From: an uncultured Ignavibacteriota bacterium
GTDB lineage: Bacteria > Bacteroidota > Ignavibacteria > Tepidaquicellales > Tepidaquicellaceae
Length of the DNA: 56,311 nt
NCBI GenBank assembly: GCA_937915485.1
Contig: CALGII010000129.1
Coordinates: forward strand, 1 to 56,311
Direction: 5' to 3'
Below are positions 1-9,373 of the stretch, in pieces (the first letter of the stretch is position 1; each line of letters begins with the position of its first letter). Position numbers and translations under genes: made by a program. Under the pieces are notes generated by a model. That model saw only the letters and a program-made list of their open reading frames with translations. It was not told the DNA's origin and ran no database searches.

Positions 1-11
1 AACAGCTCAAT

Positions 12-29
12 TGCCGAACGAGTTCGGCA
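12..29. repeat. Perfect inverted repeat (7-bp arms, 4-nt loop)
   Basis: The arms TGCCGAA and TTCGGCA surround CGAG. It lies in the noncoding GC-rich segment downstream of the permease stop codon, so it may be part of a transcription terminator or a repeated palindromic element of the foreign genome. No T-run follows it. Confidence 0.45.
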
Positions 30-45
30 GTGAGCGACAGCGGTG

Positions 46-67
46 GAGTTGACCGCCAGGTCAACTC
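46..67. repeat. Perfect inverted repeat (9-bp arms, 4-nt loop)
   Basis: The arms GAGTTGACC and GGTCAACTC flank GCCA. Together with the palindrome at 12-29 it forms a two-hairpin noncoding stretch after the permease stop codon. A terminator or repeat-element role is possible but not shown. Confidence 0.45.
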
Positions 68-155
68 ACCCGCTCGCGCCGAAGGCGGAGCTTCTCCTGT
101 TCCGGCAAACGGTTGAAAAAAGCGCTCCGGTGCCGGGTAAGGGTTTTGTCCCGTA

Positions 156-2168
156 CTACAGTTTGGCGGGGTCGATGCGGAGGGTTTCAAAGCGGTCCTG
201 CGCCATTGCGGCGAGCATCAGGGCCCCCACCGTCACCATCTGCCAGTAGAGTGAAAGGTCGAGCAGCGTCATGCCGTTGCGAAGCACCGCCACGAAAAGC
301 ACGCCGATCAACGCGCCGACCATCGTGCCGCGCCCGCCGGAAGGCGACGCCCCGCCGAGCAGCACCGCCGCGATCACATCGAGCTCCAGCCCGATTCCGG
401 CCGAAGAAGGATTCGCCGAACCCATCCGGCTCATGCGCACCAGCGCGGCGACTCCCGCCAGCACGCCGCAGAGGACGTAGATCAAAATCTTCAGGCGGAC
501 AACGTCGATCCCGGCGTAAAGCGCGGTCCGCGGACTGGACCCCAGCGCGCGCGCATAACGGCCGAACGTCGTGTATTGCAGCAGGAAACCGCCGCAGAGC
601 AGAACGAAGACGAACAGCAGCACCGCCGCCGGAGGGAAAATCAGATTGAAGTACTTTATGAATTTCTTGCTCGCGTCCGAAGTCTCTTCTATCGGCGCCT
701 CGGATACGTCCTTGCTCCTTATCTGCGTCAGTCCGATATCGTCCGCAAGAAAATCAACCATGTTTATGAAGAAAGTTATGTTGTCCTTCGGAGGGCGGGA
801 TTCCTCGTTCGCGAAGTCCGCATCTCCAACGACTATTATCTTCGACGGCTTCTGTGAAGCGTTAATTGTTTCTCCCGTAATCGGTGTTGTCTGCGGATTC
901 GTGTCCTGCGGTACGGGCTTGCCCGCGAAGTAACTGTTGTAATTCCCTTCATAAAGGGCTCCGACTATTAATCCTTTTGAATTGAACATCGAATCGGCCT
1001 GTGATTTCTTCAAATTCTGAAACTGCTCAAGATTGAGAAGGAAAAATCCTTCCGCCTTTCCCGATTTATCGGACGTTGTCAGCATGGGAGTTACCTTCAG
1101 ATTCTTCGATGCTGCAGCGCTCAGGTCAAGAGAACTTACAAAAGAAAGCACGACCGACTTTATGTTCTTGAACGCCGCTACATCCTGATTGACGTTAGTT
1201 ACGTTCGGGAAGTAGGGATAATTGATTGACATAGGAATGCCGATCTGCGACTGAACCTGAACGGACGCGCACTGCAAGTCCCTTATGAGATTGTTCTCAA
1301 TTACGAATCCGTAACTCGCCATAAGGTCAAAAAGATTCGTCTTCACGGGATCTCCGATAACCATCTGCTGCTGAAAATTCGGGACTACCCTGTTCATTAG
1401 AAATGCCGCGTTTCCGCCCTTCATTATATACTGGTCGATAACGTATAACTGCCATTCGGGAAGATCACTCTTCGTTCCCATTACAATAAGTCCCGACACG
1501 TCTTCCGGAATTATTCTGTTCTTGTTAAGGTCAACGTTAATCAGGTCGTACTGAACCGAAAGTACGCTGTTGATGGTCTGGAACTTCGTATAATCATATT
1601 CACTGTGTCCCTGCAGGAATCCGATTTTTTTCTTCTTCTCGGTAGTAATTTTTTTGATAGTGCTCGTTAAATCGTATTCAAGGTTGTTTACTGTCTGAAC
1701 GACCGGAAGGACTTCCTGCTTTCCTTCATACAAGAGCACCATCCCGAGATACGCTTTCTTAACCTCAAGTTTATCGTTGTCTATTACCTGAACCTGAACC
1801 GGCTGTATTCCGTATCTCTGCGCTTCCTTCTGCAACTCGTCGTTTTCGTCTTCGCCGATCGGGTTATAAAACTCGTAGTTCAGATTGCCATTCGAGTAAG
1901 AACGGTAATCGCTGAGCATGTCCTGAACCTGCCTTCTCAGAGTGTTGTACGGGGCCGGAAGATTGTCGCTGAAGAATGCCTTTATTATGAGTTTGTCCCC
2001 GAGATTTCCCACGATGTCCTTGCTTATCGGTGAAAGCGTGTAGGATTTGTTTTTCGTAAGGTCGATTCGCGTGAATACCCTGCTTGATATCACGTTCACC
2101 GCTATAATTATACCGATTATTACGGCTAATCTGATTAAAGTATCCTTTTTAATATCTTTTTTGTTCAT
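156..2168 (-). CDS. GldG-like ABC auxiliary protein fused in frame to permease C-terminus (likely chimeric)
   Basis: Residues 1 to about 510 match the GldG/ABC_transp_aux type: an N-terminal membrane segment (about 12-30), then a large extracytoplasmic domain beginning with the characteristic 'DLTKNKSYTLSP' stretch. The family's C-terminal membrane segment appears to begin at about 500-515. The last ~155 residues instead match the end of an RbsC/AraH-type sugar permease, with an 'FGRYARALGSSP' motif, hydrophobic helices and a glycine-rich 'VLLGGASPSGGRGT' loop. Base composition switches at the same place. The GldG part follows the permease and ATPase genes (18 nt after the former), so it is the third gene of a GldA-F-G-like operon. 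I regard the GldG portion as real and the permease tail as probably foreign sequence joined during assembly. The true GldG C-terminus is therefore missing. Confidence 0.75.
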   Translation of the reverse strand: MNKKDIKKDTLIRLAVIIGIIIAVNVISSRVFTRIDLTKNKSYTLSPISKDIVGNLGDKLIIKAFFSDNLPAPYNTLRRQVQDMLSDYRSYSNGNLNYEFYNPIGEDENDELQKEAQRYGIQPVQVQVIDNDKLEVKKAYLGMVLLYEGKQEVLPVVQTVNNLEYDLTSTIKKITTEKKKKIGFLQGHSEYDYTKFQTINSVLSVQYDLINVDLNKNRIIPEDVSGLIVMGTKSDLPEWQLYVIDQYIMKGGNAAFLMNRVVPNFQQQMVIGDPVKTNLFDLMASYGFVIENNLIRDLQCASVQVQSQIGIPMSINYPYFPNVTNVNQDVAAFKNIKSVVLSFVSSLDLSAAASKNLKVTPMLTTSDKSGKAEGFFLLNLEQFQNLKKSQADSMFNSKGLIVGALYEGNYNSYFAGKPVPQDTNPQTTPITGETINASQKPSKIIVVGDADFANEESRPPKDNITFFINMVDFLADDIGLTQIRSKDVSEAPIEETSDASKKFIKYFNLIFPPAAVLLFVFVLLCGGFLLQYTTFGRYARALGSSPRTALYAGIDVVRLKILIYVLCGVLAGVAALVRMSRMGSANPSSAGIGLELDVIAAVLLGGASPSGGRGTMVGALIGVLFVAVLRNGMTLLDLSLYWQMVTVGALMLAAMAQDRFETLRIDPAKL

Positions 2169-2186
2169 CTCAAAATTGTTTTTAGT

Positions 2187-2894
2187 TTACCACTTCCTGC
2201 TTTCCAGAGAAGTTTTAGTTAATAGGAGCAGAATGCTCATACCGCTAAAGTAATAAATAAGGTCCTTCGTGTCTAACACGCCTCTCGCTATGCTGCTGAA
2301 ATGATAATCCGAACTGATGTACTCGAGCATGGAGACAAGAGGAGCAGGCACGTACACGAGAATTTTGTTCAGCATGAACAGGATGAAAATCACCAGGAAA
2401 CTTACTATGAACGCGACCACCTGATTTTCCGTGAGCGACGAGGCGAACAGACCCACGCTTACGTATATGCCTGACATCAGAACAAGACCGATGTACGCGC
2501 TGATTATCGAGCCGAAATCCACGGGTCCGAGCGTCTTCAGGCTTATTACATACACTATCGTCGGCACGAGCGTCAAAGCCGCCAGGGTCAGCGTGGAAAG
2601 AAATTTTCCGATTACAATCTCGAAATCCGATATCGGCTTCGTAAGAAGAAGTTCAATCGTTCCGGATTTCTTTTCCTCGGAAAATGTCCTCATCGATATC
2701 GCGGGAATGTAGAACAGAAGTATGAAAGGCACTATATCGAAAACGCTCCTCATCGTAATCACGCCCGCTACAAAAAGGTTGCTCGTGAAGAACCAGCCCG
2801 TAATAATTAAAAACACGACTATAATTATGTACGCGACCGGTGAAGTAAAGTACGATTTGAGTTCTCTTTTGAATATTGTTAAACTGTTTTTCAT
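2187..2894 (-). CDS. GldF-like ABC-2 type permease
   Basis: This 235-residue integral membrane protein has about six hydrophobic segments. It includes an N-terminal 'FKRELKSYFTSPVAYI' stretch and the 'RTFSEEKKSGTIELLLTKP' loop typical of ABC-2 membrane components (GldF/NosY-like). It starts 7 nt after the ATPase stop codon and precedes the GldG-like gene, so it is the membrane channel of a three-gene exporter. In Flavobacteriia, GldA/F/G support gliding. In non-gliding relatives the same module is an exporter of unknown substrate, so a gliding role here is not established. Confidence 0.85.
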   Translation of the reverse strand: MKNSLTIFKRELKSYFTSPVAYIIIVVFLIITGWFFTSNLFVAGVITMRSVFDIVPFILLFYIPAISMRTFSEEKKSGTIELLLTKPISDFEIVIGKFLSTLTLAALTLVPTIVYVISLKTLGPVDFGSIISAYIGLVLMSGIYVSVGLFASSLTENQVVAFIVSFLVIFILFMLNKILVYVPAPLVSMLEYISSDYHFSSIARGVLDTKDLIYYFSGMSILLLLTKTSLESRKW

Positions 2895-2901
2895 ATTTTT
2901 A

Positions 2902-3843
2902 TCAGGTCGTTAATTTTCTGAATATATCTTCAAGCGATGTTTCATCCTGATGCAGTTCGAGAAGAACCATATCGAGTGAAACAATTTTTCTGAATATTTC
3001 TTCTCTTACGTCGATTCCCTTGGTCGCCGTCAGGTCAACCGTCCAGGAATTTTCGTCGTCCGAAATAATTTTAACTTTTTCGACGTTCTTAATAGTCTCG
3101 AGCGCGGATACGAGTTTATCCCTGCCGTACTTCGGGTCCTTCTTTATTATAATGTGTATGTTCAACTGCCCCTGAAAACTCTTCTGCAGAGAATCCGTCG
3201 TTCCGTCGGCTACGATTTCACCGTTGTTTATTATGATAACCCTGTCGCAAGTCGCCTGCACCTCCTGCAGAATATGAGTAGATAGCATCAACGTCTTGTG
3301 CTTGCCCAGATCACGTATTAGTTTTCTGATTTCGATAATCTGATTCGGGTCAAGGCCGGATGTCGGCTCGTCAAGCAGTATAACGTCGGGATTGTGTATC
3401 ATCGCCTGCGCCAAGCCCACTCTCTGCTTGTATCCTTTCGACAATTCGCTTATGTCCTTGTGCTTTACTTCCTCAAGCCCGCAAACCTTTATCATTTTTT
3501 TCACGGCATCGGGAATGTTTTCTTTCGGCACCGACTGAAGTTCCGCGGTGTATTTCAGATAATCAACCACGTTCATTTCCTGATAAAGAGGATTCTGTTC
3601 GGGAAGATATCCGATTTTGCGTCTGACATCGATTGGATTCTCCTGCGCGTCGATGTCATTAACTAAAATACTCCCGTTGTTAGGAGTAAGATAAGTGGTA
3701 ATCATTTTCATCGTTGTAGATTTCCCGGCTCCGTTCGGACCGAGAAATCCCACTATCTCGCCGGTTTTGACCTCGAACGATATATCTTTCACGGCCTGTT
3801 GTGTGCCGTAAAATTTACTGAGATTTTCGACTTTTATTGACAT
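2902..3843 (-). CDS. ABC transporter ATP-binding protein (GldA-like)
   Basis: A 313-residue ATPase with Walker A 'GPNGAGKST' (35-43), Q-loop region 'GYLPEQNPLY', signature 'LSKGY' (134-138), Walker B 'VILLDEP' (154-160), D-loop 'SGLDP' and H-loop 'STHILQE'. The ~90-residue C-terminal extension is typical of the ABC-2 drug/GldA subfamily. It is the first gene of the exporter module and energises the GldF-like permease encoded 7 nt downstream. The ATPase assignment is firm. The substrate is unknown. Confidence 0.92.
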   Translation of the reverse strand: MSIKVENLSKFYGTQQAVKDISFEVKTGEIVGFLGPNGAGKSTTMKMITTYLTPNNGSILVNDIDAQENPIDVRRKIGYLPEQNPLYQEMNVVDYLKYTAELQSVPKENIPDAVKKMIKVCGLEEVKHKDISELSKGYKQRVGLAQAMIHNPDVILLDEPTSGLDPNQIIEIRKLIRDLGKHKTLMLSTHILQEVQATCDRVIIINNGEIVADGTTDSLQKSFQGQLNIHIIIKKDPKYGRDKLVSALETIKNVEKVKIISDDENSWTVDLTATKGIDVREEIFRKIVSLDMVLLELHQDETSLEDIFRKLTT

Positions 3844-3901
3844 ATTTTTTAAAAATTAAGCATTAAAAATAAAATTTCTTTTGATATTTTTCAAACCAAA
3901 A

Positions 3902-4927
3902 CTATTTCAGTTTGACCGAATAGTTTTGTTCATAGTACTTCAGGTAATCGCCTTTCATTATACGCCTCCACCAGTTTTCATTCTCTACGTACCATTTCAC
4001 GGTTTTTTCAATTCCGCCGTCGAACTGATGCGCGGGTTTCCAACCGAGTTCGTTCATTATCTTGGACGAATCAATTGCGTACCGTCTGTCGTGTCCGGGC
4101 CTGTCTTTCACGTAATTTATTTGCCCCTCGGTTTTTCCGAGGAGTTTGAGTATAATTTTAACTATGTCTATGTTGAACCATTCGTTGTTGCCGCCTATAT
4201 TGTAAACATCGCCCGCCTTGCCCTTATGAAGTACTTCGCAAATTGCCGAGCAGTGGTCTTCAACGTAAAGCCAGTCCCTGACGTTCTTTCCGTCGCCGTA
4301 CACGGGCAGTTTTTCGCCGTCAATCGCTTTTGCAATCATCAACGGTATTAACTTCTCGGGAAACTGGTAAGGACCGTAGTTATTCGAACATCTTGTCGTT
4401 AGAACGGGCATTTTGAATGTATGGAAATACGCGTTAACGAGAAGGTCAGCCGATGCCTTCGAAGCCGAATAAGGACTGTTAGTAGTTATCGGGTTATTCT
4501 CCGTAAACTTAAGGTCAGGTCTGTTTTCCGGCAGAGAGCCGTAAACTTCGTCAGTAGATACCTGAAGGTACTTTTCAATCCCGTGTTTTCTCGCCGCTTC
4601 GAGAAGCGTCTGCGTTCCTATTACGTTAGTTACGATGAACTCTTTCGGTCCGAGTATGCTCCTGTCAACGTGCGACTCGGCCGCGAAATTCACTATGGTG
4701 TCAATACTGAAATCATTCAGCGTTTTCTCCACTATCCCGGCATCGCAGATATCTCCCTTTACAAATATGTAATTCCCGTGTTTCTCGATGTCAGTGAGGT
4801 TTTCGAGATTACCCGCGTAAGTCAGTTTATCGTAATTTATTATGCGGTAATCGTAATTCGCAAGCATGTACTTTACAAAATTACTGCCGATGAATCCCGC
4901 TCCGCCGGTTACTAAAATATTCTTCAT
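3902..4927 (-). CDS. rfbB: dTDP-glucose 4,6-dehydratase
   Basis: This 341-residue extended short-chain dehydrogenase converts dTDP-glucose to dTDP-4-keto-6-deoxyglucose, the second step to dTDP-rhamnose and other deoxysugars for surface glycans. It shows the NAD-binding 'GGAGFIGS' (8-15), the family-specific 'STDEVYG' (124-130) that carries the dehydratase Asp/Glu pair, and the catalytic Tyr153/Lys157 in 'YSASK'. Length is normal. No rfbA, rfbC or rfbD lies in the window, so it stands apart from the usual rhamnose operon. It starts 10 nt after the stop codon of the barrel gene and is followed 58 nt later by the GldA-like gene. Confidence 0.95.
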   Translation of the reverse strand: MKNILVTGGAGFIGSNFVKYMLANYDYRIINYDKLTYAGNLENLTDIEKHGNYIFVKGDICDAGIVEKTLNDFSIDTIVNFAAESHVDRSILGPKEFIVTNVIGTQTLLEAARKHGIEKYLQVSTDEVYGSLPENRPDLKFTENNPITTNSPYSASKASADLLVNAYFHTFKMPVLTTRCSNNYGPYQFPEKLIPLMIAKAIDGEKLPVYGDGKNVRDWLYVEDHCSAICEVLHKGKAGDVYNIGGNNEWFNIDIVKIILKLLGKTEGQINYVKDRPGHDRRYAIDSSKIMNELGWKPAHQFDGGIEKTVKWYVENENWWRRIMKGDYLKYYEQNYSVKLK

Positions 4928-4936
4928 ATTAAAAAA

Positions 4937-5650
4937 TTAATCTACAAATAAGCCGATGTACAAACCCAGATTCACCATGAATCCGTCCGCTTTTATTCCG
5001 GACGGGAAGTTATTGACTTCAATAATGTCTTCCATTTTCCATTTTGAGTTCACGGTAAACAGATATCCCGCGTTGAGTTTGAAATAAAGGAACTTCGCCG
5101 CCTGAAAGCCGAGACCAGCCTGAGGCACGAATGAAAACGATGTTGATTTAAGAGACACGATGTTACCGTTTACCGCAGTGTCGCCCGTAAAATTATTAAT
5201 GTTCCATTCCTTGAGAACGTTCGAAAAGTTAACCAGTTTAAGGTTTGACGAACCGATACCCGCCATCCCTCCGATTGTCCAGTCGAAACTCTTCCCGATT
5301 TTTCTGGAATATTCCACGGATACAAAGCCGCCTGAATAGGAGAACTCGGCAATTCTGGAGGTGTTCGTGAACTCCGTCGTCTTCGACGAACTGTATCCGT
5401 ATCCGTAACCGCCGAGCCTCAGGCCTTTCACGACGGGCACGTCAATAAATCCTCCTCCGCCTGTCGCGAATACTCCCTCGCTGCCGAATCCTTCAATTCC
5501 TGCCTTGCTCAGTTCCGAGTTAAGGTCGGTGAACGAAGGAATGTTCCAGCCGAAAACGGGTCCCGCCGCTATAGAAAACTTGTTGAATAACTGCGCCTGC
5601 GAATTCGAATACAGCAGGACGATTATCAGGACAAATAATAATTTTTTCAT
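4937..5650 (-). CDS. Outer-membrane beta-barrel protein
   Basis: A 237-residue protein with a cleavable signal peptide ('KKLLFVLIIVLLYSNSQAQ'). Alternating polar/hydrophobic glycine- and aromatic-rich strands follow, ending in a hydrophobic strand ('GLYIGLFVD'), as in small PorT/OmpA-like eight-stranded barrels of Bacteroidota. It has no recognisable catalytic motif. It lies between the TonB-dependent receptor and rfbB, all on the same strand. A structural or porin-like role is inferred; the specific function is unknown. Confidence 0.7.
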   Translation of the reverse strand: MKKLLFVLIIVLLYSNSQAQLFNKFSIAAGPVFGWNIPSFTDLNSELSKAGIEGFGSEGVFATGGGGFIDVPVVKGLRLGGYGYGYSSSKTTEFTNTSRIAEFSYSGGFVSVEYSRKIGKSFDWTIGGMAGIGSSNLKLVNFSNVLKEWNINNFTGDTAVNGNIVSLKSTSFSFVPQAGLGFQAAKFLYFKLNAGYLFTVNSKWKMEDIIEVNNFPSGIKADGFMVNLGLYIGLFVD

Positions 5651-5721
5651 AATTTTAGTATATCCTGTAAATTAAATATTTCGCCCGTTTATAAAAAGTT
5701 ATAAATAAATAGCACTTTTTG

Positions 5722-8016
5722 TTAGAACATCGCGTTGATTCCTACTGAGGGAAGTATTCCGATTCCCTCATTCTGCTTTATTTCCCTTCTGTACTTATTC
5801 CAACTGTATTTAGTCACGGATTTCCTCTTCGTCAGATTTTGAATATCTATATAAGTTACAAGGGTCCATTTGCTGAAACTCCATTTTTTATCGAGCCTTA
5901 CGTCAATCGAATAATAATCGGGAAGTCTCGCGGAATTGTATTCTGATACGAGTTGCGTGCCGTCGTTCGGATTAATCGGAGTATAAGGCCTGCCGCCTGC
6001 AAACCTTAACTTTCCCGAAAACTGCCAGCCGTCACCGAACAGATACCCGCCGTATGCCGTGAACAGCAACCCGTTATCGAAATCACTGTTTCTTTCTGTT
6101 CCGTCGAGGGATTTATACCTGGCGGTAAAGACAGACAAATTTACGTTGAAATAATAATTATTCGATAGCGCCTTCTGTATGAAAATTTCTATACCCTTCG
6201 AGTATCCGGTTCCCGCGGAAATCAGCGGCTCCAGTCCGAAGTTGTTTTCCGTTTCATAATCTCCGCCGCTGTTCGAGAGAATGAAATAAGGCCTGGCTGT
6301 GCTCACAGGATACCTGTCATAATTCTTGTAATAAAACTCGACGGTTGCTTTCATATCAGACAGTATATTGTATTCAAGCCCTGCTACGTAATGGTCCGCC
6401 CTGATATTTTCGAGACTCCTGTTTTCCCTGTTTGATATGAGCCATATGTATGAAGGCGACTGGTAGAAAATTCCGTAACTCACATTCAAGTACAAATCGT
6501 GAAGCAGGTTCAACGAGCCCGATAACCTCGGAGAAACGTAATTCTTCCTGTCAATAAAGTCGAAATAGTCATAACGCAGTCCCGCGTTTATTTTCAGCGC
6601 TGACCCTACGCTCTGAGTCCATTGAACGAAAGCGGCGCCTTTAAAAGTATTAGTGTTATCGTTTATGTTCACTGCCTCAAGGACATACCTGCTCCCCGTC
6701 TCGGGATTAATGTAATTCAGCGTATCCGTATTTTTAAGTATCACGTTGTCCAAATTTATTAACTTGCCCTCGACCCCCGCGCTGAACTGGCTGCTCTTGA
6801 AAGGCTGTAGAAAATATTCCGCCTTAAGTGATGTCGCGCCTTCTTTCGACTTGTTCGTGAAGAAAACCGTCTGCCCCGTATCGCGTCCCGTGTAGTTATA
6901 ACTCGTGTAATTTCTCGTAAGGTTTATTAGTGAATATGATTTCGGCGACAGCAGGGATTTCAATTCTATTCCCGTCACGTAACCTTTCTGGTCATTGTCA
7001 AGGATTACAGCGTTATCCTGTTTCTTTTCATCATCATCATTATTGAACCTTACGTTGTCAAGATTACCGATGAGGTTCACGGTCAGGAAATTATTCTTGT
7101 TGAGGTCATAAACACCTTTTGCCTGAAACGAATAGTACTCGGGCACGAACCCGAATCCCGCTGCGTTAAAAATCAAATCGAGGTAACTTCTCCTCGCCGA
7201 AACAAGCCAGGAGCCTTTTTTCTGCTGTCCGATGGGACCTTCGAATATCGCTCCGAATCCCGTAGCGCTTAAATTGATGTCGCCCATGAATTTGATGCGG
7301 CTTCCTTCTCTTTGTTTTATTTCGAGTACCGATGAAAGTTTGTCACCGTATCTTGCCGAAAAACCGCCCGTAATGAAACTCACGTCGCGTATGAAACTAA
7401 GTTCGATTATGCTTATGGGACCGCCCGTAGCGCCCTGCGAACCGAAATGATTGATGTTCGGTATCGGAGAATTGTCCACGATGAAAAGATTTTCAGAGGG
7501 CGAGCCTCCCCTTACTATCAAATCGTTTCTTCCGTCGTTCACGAACGATACGCCCGGCAGAGATTGCACTACCCTTCCGACGTCTTCAAAACCTCCCGGC
7601 GCGCTTCTTATTTCTTCGAAAGTAAGGCTTTTAAACGAAGAAGAAATATCTCCGGGTTTCGTAAACCTTTCGTCCTCTACCACTATCTCGTCGGTCTCTA
7701 TTATATTCAGTTCCGCCGTACCCTCCGCGATAACACCCGAATTGACGACAATATTGTCCTTTACGAGCATCTGATAACCGATTGAAGTGTACCTAAGCGA
7801 ATAAGTTCCCTGCGGTACCGTCTCGAAATAGAAGAAACCGCTCTCGTCCGTTCCCTTTTTTAAATTCAGACCTATGATCTCGACAACAACATCTGGAACA
7901 GGCTGCTGTGATACCCTGTCAAGAACCTTTCCGGATATTCCTCCGTTTTTTTCCTGAGTAAAGCCAAATATGGCGCTAAATACTGTAAATATAATTACAA
8001 ATAAATACTTTTTCAT
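5722..8016 (-). CDS. TonB-dependent outer-membrane receptor with carboxypeptidase-regulatory-like domain
   Basis: From the N-terminus: a signal peptide ('KKYLFVIIFTVFSAIFGFTQ'), a CarboxypepD_reg-like beta-sandwich (about 25-110 of the chosen product), a plug domain with 'VQSLPGVSFVNDGRNDLIVRG', then a long 22-stranded-type barrel ending in Phe, the usual terminal residue. I start it at the internal ATG at 8016 because the upstream ATG at 8043 adds nine residues that spoil the signal peptide. It imports a ligand across the outer membrane with TonB energy. The substrate cannot be read, and no SusD partner is adjacent, so it is not a classical SusCD glycan locus. Confidence 0.88.
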   Translation of the reverse strand: MKKYLFVIIFTVFSAIFGFTQEKNGGISGKVLDRVSQQPVPDVVVEIIGLNLKKGTDESGFFYFETVPQGTYSLRYTSIGYQMLVKDNIVVNSGVIAEGTAELNIIETDEIVVEDERFTKPGDISSSFKSLTFEEIRSAPGGFEDVGRVVQSLPGVSFVNDGRNDLIVRGGSPSENLFIVDNSPIPNINHFGSQGATGGPISIIELSFIRDVSFITGGFSARYGDKLSSVLEIKQREGSRIKFMGDINLSATGFGAIFEGPIGQQKKGSWLVSARRSYLDLIFNAAGFGFVPEYYSFQAKGVYDLNKNNFLTVNLIGNLDNVRFNNDDDEKKQDNAVILDNDQKGYVTGIELKSLLSPKSYSLINLTRNYTSYNYTGRDTGQTVFFTNKSKEGATSLKAEYFLQPFKSSQFSAGVEGKLINLDNVILKNTDTLNYINPETGSRYVLEAVNINDNTNTFKGAAFVQWTQSVGSALKINAGLRYDYFDFIDRKNYVSPRLSGSLNLLHDLYLNVSYGIFYQSPSYIWLISNRENRSLENIRADHYVAGLEYNILSDMKATVEFYYKNYDRYPVSTARPYFILSNSGGDYETENNFGLEPLISAGTGYSKGIEIFIQKALSNNYYFNVNLSVFTARYKSLDGTERNSDFDNGLLFTAYGGYLFGDGWQFSGKLRFAGGRPYTPINPNDGTQLVSEYNSARLPDYYSIDVRLDKKWSFSKWTLVTYIDIQNLTKRKSVTKYSWNKYRREIKQNEGIGILPSVGINAMF

Positions 8017-8211
8017 TGTGCCTACATATAATTTTTGATTCACTTATATAATAAAAAAAAGCCCTGATTAGTTCCAAAAAAGGATTAAAATATCGAAGTC
8101 TTCATTTTATAAACACTGCGATTTCCCGGTTCGGATACAAAACATATTCAATTACATTTTATTATCTGCGGTTTTCAGAATGAAAGACAATATTTACTAT
8201 TATTCAGATTA
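8017..8211. other. Intergenic region, nothing recognised
   Basis: AT-rich spacer between the receptor start and the upstream lipoprotein stop codon. It should hold the receptor promoter. I could not pick out convincing promoter elements, a terminator or an RNA. Confidence 0.5.
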
Positions 8212-9252
8212 TCAATTCTGTACAGTTTTACCTCTTATATAATATAATGATGCTTTAGGACTTTGCTGTGCATAAACTTTTGTATTAATATATAATTCAT
8301 TATACAGATATGCCGAATCAAGAACGCCTGCTTCTCCGAGACCTTCCGAAAACGGATTCAGAGATGGAAATAATACATCGCCTGTCTGCGGAATAATGGT
8401 TATACCCGGCCGCCAATCAAAAAGACCGTCCGGCGGCGGACTATAGGTCCCGGTTTGGTACCTGTCAAGTTTCAGCATTATAGCCAGAGGACGGCTATAG
8501 CCGGGAATATATTCTGTGTACTGGGACGGAGTATTACTTATAAAATGTTGCAAACAAATATTTGTGCCCGATGATAAGTTCTCCACGGGCAGTCTGTACA
8601 CATTTTTCATCTTCAGTTCCCACGCCAGGGGCGCAATTTCCGGATATTCCAAATCGGTTTTTATCAGTTTTAGTACCAGCGTATCTGTCGGAAGTGATTC
8701 ATTACTGCCTCTACCGTATTTAGTTTCATCGTTAAAAGTCTTGTACGCAACTCCAACGTGAAGATTCTGAGCGTTTATTCTTAAACCGATGAAACCGGCG
8801 TATCCATCGCAATAGTATTCATCATCCATTAATTTTCTGAAATAACCGAAATACTTCAAACCCTGAACATTATGAGGATTAGTTATGGAAGTATCGTAAC
8901 CGCCCTCAGGTCTGGGACCAAGCATGACCTTACCAACGCATAGTCTTTTTGTCGGCTCAGTGTTATCGCATTGTATCCAGACTTCCAAAGAACCAGGCAA
9001 TGTATTTATTCTGTGCTCATAAACATATTGAGTATAAAGAAATCCTCCGCCAATCGAATCGTCTATCGTTTCTCTGTACGAGCGCTTATACAGCGTATCA
9101 AAGAAATAATGATAATCCGAATAATCCCAGACGGGAATAGAGAAATTGACTTCTTCGGTAATGGGATTGTTGGTAACGGTTGAATCGCAAGAAAAAATGT
9201 AAAAAGAAACCAATGCCGTTGAGCAGATTAGAAATAACTTTAGAATCTTCAT
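8212..9252 (-). CDS. Hypothetical lipoprotein
   Basis: A 346-residue protein with a lipoprotein signal peptide: hydrophobic core 'LFLICSTALVSFYIF', then Ser-Cys with the acceptor cysteine at residue 22. The mature part is rich in Tyr, Pro and Asp, has no recognised domain, and looks like an extracytoplasmic beta-rich protein. A tract near residues 60-110 describes beta-hairpins with Trp/Tyr. It is flanked by the receptor gene and the methionine synthase gene with ordinary spacers. I do not recognise it; a surface-anchored, lineage-specific protein is inferred. Confidence 0.65.
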   Translation of the reverse strand: MKILKLFLICSTALVSFYIFSCDSTVTNNPITEEVNFSIPVWDYSDYHYFFDTLYKRSYRETIDDSIGGGFLYTQYVYEHRINTLPGSLEVWIQCDNTEPTKRLCVGKVMLGPRPEGGYDTSITNPHNVQGLKYFGYFRKLMDDEYYCDGYAGFIGLRINAQNLHVGVAYKTFNDETKYGRGSNESLPTDTLVLKLIKTDLEYPEIAPLAWELKMKNVYRLPVENLSSGTNICLQHFISNTPSQYTEYIPGYSRPLAIMLKLDRYQTGTYSPPPDGLFDWRPGITIIPQTGDVLFPSLNPFSEGLGEAGVLDSAYLYNELYINTKVYAQQSPKASLYYIRGKTVQN

Positions 9253-9373
9253 ATTTTAATTTATTTTAGGAAAAACGTATAGATTCTTTATGTTATCCTT
9301 TTAATTAACTTTAAATTGAGAATAATTAAATTAAAAAGCAACAAATAAACGAAGTTAAAAATGGTGTGTAAGA

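Larger units (their letters stand above)
1..640. other. GC-rich foreign segment, probable contig-end chimera
   Basis: This stretch is visibly much richer in G and C than the rest of the window, with codons dominated by GCG, GGC, CTG and CGC. The change occurs abruptly somewhere around 600-640. Its minus strand encodes the C-terminal third of a ribose-type (RbsC/AraH-like) ABC permease, which has no partner genes here. The boundary lies inside a continuous reading frame whose upstream part is a GldG-like protein. The simplest reading is an assembly chimera at a contig end. Recent horizontal insertion or a true fusion is less likely. The exact junction cannot be fixed by eye. Confidence 0.65.

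Noticed and set aside
1..640. Recent horizontal insertion of a transporter gene
   Set aside because: Only a gene tail is present, with no mobile element, repeat or partner gene, and it joins mid-frame. An assembly chimera explains it more simply.
113..649. 178-codon plus-strand open frame in the GC-rich segment
   Set aside because: It is an Arg/Pro/Ala-rich shadow of the permease tail, expected by chance in high-GC sequence.
9253..9373. Remnant of the missing MetH cobalamin domain downstream of metH
   Set aside because: All three minus-strand frames after the stop codon are quickly closed and encode nothing like a B12-binding domain.
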